DNA from: Strongylocentrotus droebachiensis
Taxonomy: Eukaryota > Echinodermata > Echinoidea > Camarodonta > Strongylocentrotidae
Direction of reading: 5' to 3'
DNA: 64,000 bases
Assembly: GCA_035222895.1 (NCBI GenBank)
Contig: JAVYIG010002532.1
Location: 177,958 to 241,957, forward strand
In this document: positions 55,456 through 64,000 of the stretch, in pieces
How the letters are laid out: each line of letters begins with the position of its first letter
Numbering within the stretch: the first letter of the stretch is position 1
Made by a program: the position numbers and the translations under genes
Notes under the pieces: generated by a model
The model's input: only the letters and a program-made list of their open reading frames with translations
Databases searched by the model: none
What the model was told of the DNA's origin: nothing

Positions 55456-56990
55456 TTTGTTCACTGCCGTTTCTCCTCACTACTACAACATTATAATTAT
55501 GCAATAACTAAAATGATTGCTATCCCAATTATTTAGAAATTTCATATACCTACATTACGTCCTAAATTTGATATTTATCTTTCATAATTATGCAATACAA
55601 ACCATATTCACAAGTTATTGGGCTTAATCTCGACATGAAAATGTGCATTAACTTCATTGTTATATATAATTCTAATGTAAAATGTCATAATGTAAATGTC
55701 ATATTGCATTATCTTATCTTTTTTCTCCTATTTTCGTTTTCCCCATATCTTATTTTTCCTATTTGTGTTGTTTTCGTTTTTTACCATTTGTATAAAACTG
55801 CTATTTTGTTTGTAACTACTCTTATTGTCAGTTCTTAAATTTGTATTTTCCATCCTTATGCAGGACCATTATATTAAACAGCCTGCGAGCTGATCAATGT
55901 TATCCTTTTAAAAGATGTTTTAATAAAATTAAAATAATAAAATAATATAATGTAAAAACATAAAAAAGTCAAAATGTGGAATACATATGGTTCTTGACCT
56001 CTTTTTGTCTCTCTTTTGTCTTTCACCGATTCATCATATTTCCTTCTATTCTTCGTTGTGCTCGTGAGTGCTGAACTTATCATGACCTCTGTAGCCCTTT
56101 AAACAAAGGAAAGGGCACTCTGGGAAAGGGTATCCTTTGTAGCACGGGCGGTATAATATCAAATTAAATGTTGATGGTGCTAATAAAAAAGCAAACCGAA
56201 TCAATAGCACGTGTACCAATATTTTACTCTTTACCTAACATCCCTTCCAACTGGTGGGATGTTTAAAGTCTATCTATCCTTTATATTTAATTTATTTACT
56301 TCTTCCCTTTGTTTTTCGCCAACCCTAACCCTAAACCTAACCCAAAAGTCACTATACAATATTGATCACTAACAAAATTACATAAAACTATTTATTTAAA
56401 AAAAAAAAAAAAAAAAAAGTTTTGACAATTTCTGTACAGAGAATACCTGAGACAATACCATTTATCTCACTAACTGGCTAGTTCGTAGGCCATTGTTCGG
56501 TGAGCAGAAGATTTCGACGGTGAAAAGAATGAGCGACTTTTCCCGCTCACTTTCTGGAAATGACCGGTCAAATCTTCTTTTCATTTTGACCATACATGAC
56601 ATCGACCTTTCTGATCATTTGAACAAAAAGAAAAGAGATTGACCACCGGTTGTGACTTGACCGCCTTTCAGGAATCTTTGGTGAAGAATTAACAAGGATC
56701 CGGTTTTCATCAATCAGTTCTTTAAAACCATGAAAGGGTGATCTGTAGACGGATTTCCAAGTTTTGGTCAATTTTTTTAGTATTTCCGTCACCACTTCCT
56801 CTTCGATATATCTTCCTTTTTTCAGTTAGAATGATTGAAATAAAATGCTTTACGTGATAAATCTACACATTAGATTACTACTTGTAATAGACGAGACTAA
56901 AATAATTAAAAGTAATGGAAACTTACTTGGCGGCTATTTATGACCGATTAAACAAATGGCAAAGTTATATTGATACTACTACTTCTACTA
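55456..56990. other. Intergenic, no gene seen
   Basis: AT-rich; a telomere-like AACCCTAACCCTAAACCTAA near 56322 and an A run at 56397-56418. A 75-codon minus-strand frame at 56568-56795 has no recognisable domain or splice context. Confidence 0.35.
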
Positions 56991-57465
56991 CTACTACTAC
57001 TACTACTACTACTGATACCGATAATAATAATAATGTTACAATACTGTGTTTTTTTAAAGCGCTTTACCATCAAAGGACCAAAGTGCTTAATTAATTATTT
57101 TCATTCCGGTCACGGGATTATCCTACATCATTTAATTGGGAGCATTCCTGTGCGTCGTCTTGTGTACGGGCGCGCACAAGCTAATGCTTCGGTCACAAAG
57201 GTTCATACGAACGATAATTTCGTACGAATCTCCCTGTTTTTCCATTGTCTTCCCGAATTTCCATTGTCTGAAAATCGTTCGTACGGCGTTCATAGCAGTT
57301 CGTAATGGCATTTGTGACCGAAGCTTAATCCGACCACAATGTTGTTCGCATCCCCCGGTACCCATTAAACACTAAAAGATGGAGATAACATACCTTGCTA
57401 ATGGGTTTCGAACACACGAGCTTTTCATTTTCAGTCAAATGATTAAACCACTGGACTGCAACACC
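56991..57465 (-). mobile_element. tRNA-derived SINE, complete but interrupted
   Basis: Minus strand: head GGTGTTGCAGTCCAGTGGTT, TAATCATTTGACTG and B box GTGTTCGAAACCC near 57400; body AATGGGTACCGGGGGATG; 3' part GGTAAAGCGCTT with (ATT)n and (AGT)n tail at 56980-57035. The head is homologous to that at 63405-63470. An unrelated MITE (57186-57324) splits it. Confidence 0.7.
57186..57324. mobile_element. Small MITE nested in the SINE
   Basis: Inverted ends GCTTCGGTCACAAA / TTTGTGACCGAAGC and inner inverted pieces GAACGATAATTTCGTACGAA and TCGTTCGTACG. About 139 bp. Confidence 0.75.
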
Positions 57466-58725
57466 TCTGTCATTATCAATTCAATTTACATTACTGATGG
57501 CATCTTCAGATTCCAATTTCTGAGACTCATGCAAATGTCAGGAAATGCTGATTCTCTTGTCGATGATTTCGAGAATTTCCTAGAAACCCAAGAAACATGA
57601 GTCACCAAACTCATTCCCTATAGTTTTTACCAGATTTCGGAAGTCTTGTCAACATTGAGGGATAATGACCTACTAACCAAACGATGTTCGGTCTCGCTTT
57701 TTGTAAAACATAATATCGGTGGATCTCGATGGTTCTCATTGAGGGGGGGGGGGGGGAGGAGGGGATAGGACAAACTGAGAGATTCGTCATGTGCCGGTTT
57801 CATTCCCGAAAGCATATTCGAGAAAAAAAATTACGTCGGGATTTTTGTTTTACTGCGATGTCCCGATAGAGGGAATCTTGGAGAGCCAGCAGGATTCCGA
57901 AACCATGTCCCCCCAAATATTCCACCCTCCTTTCTGAAAATCACTGAATCCACCCCTACAAGAGACATTTGTCAGTTTATAGGTCTTGGGTGTAACGTTA
58001 CATAGTAAGGCGGAAATTAAATAGGTGTGACCGGTTGGTAGATAAGTTTGTATCCCGATGGAATTGGTACAGTTGTAGGATACAGGAAATGGTTAAATCA
58101 GAGGTAATGCAATCATGATATTTCTGAGGTTCCGATTTTTTTAGCGCTTTCCTGATAAAGATATACCCCCAAAGTTTAAAAGAAAATTGTGGGCACAATA
58201 ATCGAAAGAGAGGAGGGTTTTTGTACTCCAAATAATCCTTAATACAACAGTTACCCCGCTTAATCGTCTCTAAAGCGATGCCAACTCGACCGATTCCTAA
58301 AGGAATCGTTTAACAATGTTAAATCTGAGATTTACGGCCCTACGTGTTATCAGTGTCTGTGATATAGTATACTATTGAAGCCCTAAACAAACAAAAATCG
58401 CGATTCAAAATGATCAAGAAGTACCTCAAAAAATTAAAAATCTTTGAGTGACCGGTTTAACAATACTCGTTTTCCCCAATAGACTGTAGTGTTACGAAAA
58501 CCGTTGGGCAAACGCAAAATTTTGTTTCGATTTCCAATTATAAATATCTTGATAATTATCAGACAGGCGATCGGCTTGTAAAATTCATGGGGTTCCTGAC
58601 TGACCTAAAGGTTTATAATTGTAATTTCAGCATGAGCTAAATCCAGGATTTTTTTTAGAATCTGAGACAAAGTTACCGGATCCCTTTAAACAATGGAGTT
58701 AATGTAATTCTTTTGTTTGATCGTA
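57466..58725. other. Intergenic, no gene seen
   Basis: Unremarkable AT-rich DNA apart from a G run at 57746-57756. Confidence 0.35.
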
Positions 58726-59642
58726 CACTGTAAAAAAATAATAGTCGAAATAACTCAATAAAATTGAGGAAAAGAATTGCCTTATTTTTATTAAGTAAAT
58801 ATTACCTACGGCATCTTAAGTAGAATTTACTTATTTTGCTGAATACAATTTTACTCAGTTAAATCGAGTTACATTAACGTAAATAATTTAAGTATTGTAA
58901 TCATTTTAGATAATTAAAAAAAAGCTATGATAGGATTACATATTGCACGATTTGGTACCCATCTAATCTAACAAGTAACATCCACTAATCACTAACACTA
59001 CTTCTACTTAAGATTTAACCGTATATATATATCTACCACCATCACAAACTATTACATACGCTTCAATTCGACACATATTGAAAGGCTCCAAATGTTATAT
59101 ATACTTGATCGTAGCATCTTAAAAGGAAAATTGGTTGACAATTTCCTGCAATATCAAGTTTTGATTTGTTTTGAACTGGGTAACAATTAAAAATTGTCTT
59201 GTCTTTGCTTAGCCATGTTAAATGAATTAGTAAATGTTTTAAAGTCCTTAAATTTTCATTCAACCACAAAAAAGAATTGTTTTATTTAAAAAAGAGTTTA
59301 ATTTGGTCTTAATGAATATTCATAAATTATGTAAATATTTATATTACGCACTGCATCGGTCATTACTTTAAAAAGATAAGAATAATCAACATAAATTGTT
59401 TGAGTAATACGTATAATTTCTGATTTTGAGTTAAAATTACTAAATTAATACAAGCTGAAATTACTTAAAGTTCTTATGTATTTTATTTTAATTAAATATT
59501 CCACGTATGTTCTACTAAATTGAAAGTTTGAGTTAGCAAGACTTAAATTTAGTGCGTAAGTGGCAAAACTAATGTTTTCAAGTAAATTCTACATGGAAAA
59601 AATACATAAAAATTACCAATGAACAAATTCTTTTTTACAGTG
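58726..59642. mobile_element. TA-flanked element 'CACTGTAAAAAA', 917 bp
   Basis: Inverted ends CACTGTAAAAAA / TTTTTTACAGTG with TA on both sides. The interior is very AT-rich with repeated AAGTAAATT and TTACTTA motifs in both orientations. No transposase frame. The CACTGTRAAAA end resembles the element at 48427-48746. Confidence 0.8.
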
Positions 59643-60186
59643 TACTCACCAACATAATCCTCACAAATAGTGCCCCCGCTATAGTACGACTGCTTCCCCC
59701 ACCTCCCCACACTAGATGGGGCTCGTATTTCATTATGACATCATGTACCCCCCCCCCCCTTAACTGGCTTAAACGAGGCTACGCCATTGCGGTAATGTGT
59801 TCTTTCTCCTGACAAAATGAAGCTATTCGTTCCGATAACCAAACAAGTGGGACAGTGATTAAAAACATTTCGAACAATGTGACGGAAGGCTTGGATTACA
59901 GCTGAATAACCCTCCATGTCCCTTTTCACCTCATAATATCCGTCTTGGTATTAGAGATTAAGTCTGTATTATTCCTTCTTAATTGTAGGTTCCATCATAT
60001 TTCAAGTAAATAACGCCAGAAAGAAAATTGCAGTCTACAGTTGCAGAGAGCTTCGCATGATGAACTGTTTTAACATTATATTACAATGCGACAGAGTATC
60101 AAAATGGTTTAAGTAGTTGTTTAAATGACTGTTATGAATACATGACACTCGGTGACAAATAAATCGGTCAGCTACCTCAACCCATA

Positions 60187-61284
60187 GGGGTGTGCTCGCT
60201 ATTCATAAGGACCGCCATTCGTAAGGACCGCTATTCATAACCTAAGAAGAGGGTCGCTATGCATAATATGAGAAGAGGGTCGATATTCATAATACAAAAT
60301 CGGGAACATTATTCATAAGGGTCCCTATTCATGAAACGAGAAAAGGGTCGCTATTCATTGTACGAAATGATGGTCGCTATTCATAATACGAGAAGAGGGT
60401 CCATATTTATAATACGAGAAGAGGGTCGCTATTTATAATGCGGAAAGGGGGTCACTATTCACAAGACGAGATATTTTACAAGCAAACTACCTCAACCCCC
60501 GAAAATAAATATGAATGTCTGACACCTGAATGTCCTCGTTCGTTTTGTTCCCTTTATTGTCATTTTTTTAAATTTTGGTTCGACCATTCAAAGTAATTGA
60601 TTCTTTATATTTCGTGTGTGAACCTGTACTCATGTATAAATGGATTTGAATAATTATTACGTGTATTTTCTTTGCTTGCTTTCAATTTATCATGTTTCGT
60701 GTAAATTAATGTTTAACTTTTCTGAACCTGAAGGCATATTTGTTTTTATCTTCCGTATTTTTCCTGTGTTTGTTCTGTATTTATCATTAGATCCTGCCCC
60801 TTGTTGCTACGAGGGCTAGACATCCCAACCCAAAAATAAAAACAAAAACGAATTTCTCACGGTTTTTTTTTGTTTTTTTTTGTTTTTTGCACTAGACCTC
60901 ATCTAACCTCCTTACCCATCACCACCATGCACCACCACCCCACCCCCCAAAAAAGATACCCTAAGATATTAGGTTCATATTCGAATCGCATTACCTCTAT
61001 GTTCGCTACATGACGCGGAAACTTTCAAGGCCCGAAAGTTTTCAAGCCCCCTATCCCCCGAAACAAAACACAATTTTAAAGTTCTCCCTCTCCCACCCCA
61101 CCCCATCCAATATTTGCATTTCTTATTATAATTTTGTTTGCTTATTTAATTTCTATGAATAGCGACCCTCATTCCGTATTACAAATAGCGGTCTTTATGA
61201 GTAGTGACCCTCAATGTGAATTATAAATAGTGATCCCCTTTCCATTTTATGAATAGCCGTCTTTATGAATAGGGAGTTTACCCC
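60187..61284. mobile_element. Foldback-type element with subterminal tandem repeats, 1.1 kb
   Basis: Ends GGGGTGTGCTCGCTATTCAT / ATGAATAGGGAGTTTACCCC are flanked by near-identical 8-bp repeats AACCCATA and AACCCACA. The left arm (60187-60475) has about ten 30-bp units of GGTCGCTATTCATAATACGA type. The right arm (61155-61284) has three to four units in inverted orientation. The middle has no coding frame. Confidence 0.8.
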
Positions 61285-61739
61285 AACCCACACACTTGCA
61301 ATTGATTATAAATTACAGATATATCTATGAAAATTATATTTTAAGCATAATAACCCTATTTTAATTTTTAAGGTTTATAATCTGTTTACACCATGACTGG
61401 TTCTGTCTCTTGGAGACCATTAAAGTTTCCACCATTCGCTTTCAAGGTAGAAACAATCTCAATTGAATACAGAAATCGCGGTTATGTTGAATCATCAACT
61501 AATCTTAAATCAAAATTTGAGTCAAATCATGTAAAATGTTCCTTTAATATTCACTTTCCCACGACTGAACTTTCATTCAGGGATTTCAGTCAATCAAACG
61601 AGTTCCTTTTAGCACCATAGGCTCTTAATCGAACTTACCGGAAATTGTTTCGAGTTAACGAGGTTTACAGTAAAAGTTTTGTCTCTCAGCAAATTTACGC
61701 TTTTTCCTTTCGTGCCATTGTACTGTGTGATCTCATGAG

Positions 61740-61950
61740 AGTGAGAAAGAGAAGAGAGAGGTAAAAATAAAGGAGGAAAAGAAGAAAAGAAAATGAGAAG
61801 AGAAAGGAAGAGAACAATGAGAAGGAAAAAAGAAAATCAAGAAGAAGGAGGATGAGGAAGTGGAGGAGGTGAAGAAGAAAAGGAGGAAGAAGAGAAAGAG
61901 GTGGAGGAGGAGAAAGAAGAAGGTTTAGAATGAAGATGATGATGATGATG
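61740..61950. repeat. Purine-rich (GA/GAA)n low-complexity DNA
   Basis: Almost uninterrupted AG sequence, followed by a (GAT)n run at about 61935-61950. The Ser/Phe/Pro-rich minus frame here is an artefact. Confidence 0.9.
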
Positions 61951-62089
61951 CATGCTGCTGATGATGATAGTACAAATATTATATGAAATAAAATGAAATA
62001 ATGAAAAAAAAGGAAAGTATCTCTTTGCCCCTAAGAAACTATTAGTCAATACGACATAAAATAAAGCAACCAAATTCCTCCCTCTAGAA

Positions 62090-62450
62090 GAGGTACCTAT
62101 CAGATGTTGATATGGGCACTTATAAGTATTAAAAAAAGGAACAAATATAAGAGCAGGCAAGAGGCACTTATGAGCAGGGAAAAGGTCACCTATTAGATAG
62201 GGAAAGGGGCACGTGTCAAAGTAAAAGGGGAACTTATCGTAAGTGAAATGGGGCACTTCTCGCACCTAAAAAGGGGCATTATTCAGAGGTGAAAATGGGC
62301 GTTTATTAGAAGGTGAAAGGAAAAGGGGCACTCAAAATGGGCACCTATCATATTTGGAAAGGGGTACATCTTATAAAGAAAACAGGGCACTTATCTGAAC
62401 TAAAGAGGGGCCCTTTGGGGATACTTGGAAAAGAGGGGGTTGAGGGCACT
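62090..62450. repeat. Degenerate tandem repeats, about 25-30 bp
   Basis: Recurring GGGGCACTTATC-type motifs with AGGGAAAGGGGC linkers, about twelve copies. The style resembles the arms of the foldback element at 60187 but the sequence differs. Confidence 0.7.
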
Positions 62451-62936
62451 TAGCCCTTAGCCTATAAAGAAGAAAAAACAGAATTAGAGGTTATTAAACT
62501 AGCGGCCAATATCAGGAACATTAACGCTAACAATCTCCCTTAACTTCCGATTAGGCACTCTTTGACCAGAAAATCTGAGCGGAGATGAGATGTTTTCTGA
62601 GCCTGGGATTTCGATACAATGATAGAGATTAACCTCGATTTACAGACCGGTAGTACAGAATCCGAATTGAGTCAATGCAGCGAACGACTAAAATGGTGTA
62701 TATACATGGACAATTTAGCCAGTGGAACTGACGGCTCTTTCTCGAATAAAAATGTTCCAGTTTATATAAAGCTTTGAGAGCGAGTGAAGCAAGTGAGGGA
62801 AAACTTAGAGAGATGGTGAAATGAAAACATAAAATAAAGAGAAGGGGGAACATGTCATCTTCATTAAGAATGACAAATAAACCAAATAAATTAAAAAAGA
62901 GGACAATACCCGAATAAATAGTGGCGGGAATACAGG

Positions 62937-63225
62937 GAGGGGGGGGGGGGGGTATAAACAGAAAGCGTGATAGGTGAATAAAGATTCAGAAAGAGATAGA
63001 GAAATACAAGACAGTTGGAGTAATAGAAAATGTGCATGAGGGGGTCGCGTGTGTGAAAGAGAGGGAGAAAAAGAGGGAGAGTGGGGAAATTGGAGTTCGC
63101 GTGGAGAAAGAGACATGTAAAGAGATATATAGAGAAAAATAGAGAAATAAAAAAGAGCGAGAGACAAAGATAGAGTGAGAGAAAGAAAGAGAAAGAGAGA
63201 GAGAGATAGAGAAGCAAATAATTTT
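62937..63225. repeat. G run plus (GA)n low-complexity DNA
   Basis: A G run at 62938-62952 followed by purine-rich sequence to (GA)n at 63180-63210. Frames on the minus strand are Ser/Leu/Phe-rich artefacts. Confidence 0.9.
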
Positions 63226-63399
63226 AAAGACTTCGAACACTGATTTGTAATTATGAGTAAAAATTGCTCAATGCCTGATCATTTCTATTTGCTAGGAATC
63301 AATGGAAATCAATGGAATCAATGACATGTTGTCACATGACTTTTTGGAAGTTTGTCAGATATTGATTATGTGATAACTATAGGGTCAGGAAAACGTGCA

Positions 63400-63560
63400 A
63401 TCGTAACAAGTAGAGGTGTATAGCAGGCGAGTGGTTTAATCACTGTAAATGAAAAGGTCCTTGGTTCGAGTCCGGCACGGCACTAATGTCATAAGAGCTA
63501 GGCATTTTTATCTATATTGCTTCACTCCACCCAGGGGTCTAAATGGGTATCCTTTAGAAT
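63400..63560 (+). mobile_element. tRNA-derived SINE
   Basis: GAGTGGTTTAATCACTGTAA, B box GGTTCGAGTCCGGC and body CTTCACTCCACCCAGGGGTC then TAAATGGGTATCC. Same family as the SINE head at 57400-57465 (minus). Confidence 0.7.
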
Positions 63561-64000
63561 GAAAACGTCATTGTGGTTAGATTACCATGTGCGCGCCCGT
63601 AAAAAAGGCGACTAGCTGGAATGTTCCCCAATGATTGCAGAATGTGCACCAAATGTGCAGAATAGTAACTGGAGTGATAATACTACTGTAAGCATTTTGG
63701 ACAGTTGCTTTATAAGAAACAGGTAGCATTATTTTTGTTAGTAAAACCACGATGCCATGAGATGTAAAAATGAAGCAATGAAGATATCGCATCAAGCAAT
63801 ACTGGGAATAGTGATATTTTTCCCTACATAAAGGAGGACTAGTTGTTTTGTAGCTCTCCTTTATAGCCGGGCAAAATGAAAGTCAAAGCATCAGGCGGTT
63901 TAACATAACAAACACACATTATGACAGTTTATGTTGTTTTAATGGGCTATTAAAGCTTATATTCATTTTATTGAAGCAACTTGGCATTTTTTAAACAGTT
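63561..64000. other. Intergenic, no gene seen
   Basis: AT-rich end of the window without a recognisable feature. Confidence 0.35.

Noticed and set aside
56568-56795. 75-codon minus frame (EILKKLTKTWKSVYRSPFHG)
   Set aside because: Looks protein-like but has no recognised domain, partner exon or promoter; not enough to call a gene.
61393-61620. 75-codon plus frame starting MTGSVSWRPLKF
   Set aside because: No domain or splice support and no neighbouring exon; probably chance.

Overview
The window is eukaryotic. Every gene I could reconstruct is split into small exons joined by GT-AG introns of compatible phase, and the space between exons is filled with microsatellites, long G runs, MITEs (short inverted-repeat elements), tRNA-derived SINEs and non-LTR retrotransposon debris. 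The gene content (an EPT1/SELENOI-type ethanolaminephosphotransferase, an EndoU ribonuclease, an EGF plus YWTD-propeller protein) and the repeat style suggest a marine invertebrate animal, perhaps a deuterostome such as an echinoderm. That taxonomic guess is an inference with low to moderate confidence.

Layout. (1) 31-1165, minus: first two coding exons of an EndoU-type endoribonuclease; the gene continues off the left edge. (2) 1.5-6.9 kb: repeats, including a complete-looking hAT-type insertion at 4062-6862 with an exact 8-bp target duplication, built almost wholly of two tandem arrays whose units are about 112 bp. (3) 8425-24526, plus: a ten-exon, 411-codon CDP-alcohol phosphotransferase orthologous to SELENOI/EPT1. 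Its introns hold many mobile elements, including a repeat carrying triplicated nuclear-receptor half-sites. The 3' flank has a long hairpin and a MITE. (4) 26.5-32.2 kb: no gene seen. (5) 32214-38727, minus: a three-coding-exon gene for a 250-residue single-pass membrane protein that I do not recognise, with a probable 5'UTR exon and TATA box near 38.7 kb. (6) 38.7-43 kb: divergent intergenic region rich in MITEs. (7) About 43.1-50.36 kb, plus: an eight-exon gene for a predicted secreted protein with one EGF domain and a YWTD (LDL-receptor class B) propeller. (8) 50.4-64 kb: no host gene seen; a second copy of the 112-bp-array element, two degenerate non-LTR retrotransposon 3' ends, several MITEs, a 1.1-kb foldback element, SINEs and purine-rich low-complexity DNA.

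How the parts relate. The three complete genes do not form an obvious pathway. One makes phosphatidylethanolamine in ER/Golgi membranes. The other two form a divergent pair encoding a cell-surface protein and a secreted adhesive or ligand-type protein. The strongest unusual signals are the structured mobile elements: the array-built hAT element, the foldback element with 30-bp subterminal repeats, TTAA-flanked and TA-flanked MITE families, and elements nested in each other or supplying splice signals. Exon coordinates were worked out by eye from splice consensus, reading frame and family resemblance; no alignment or search was run.
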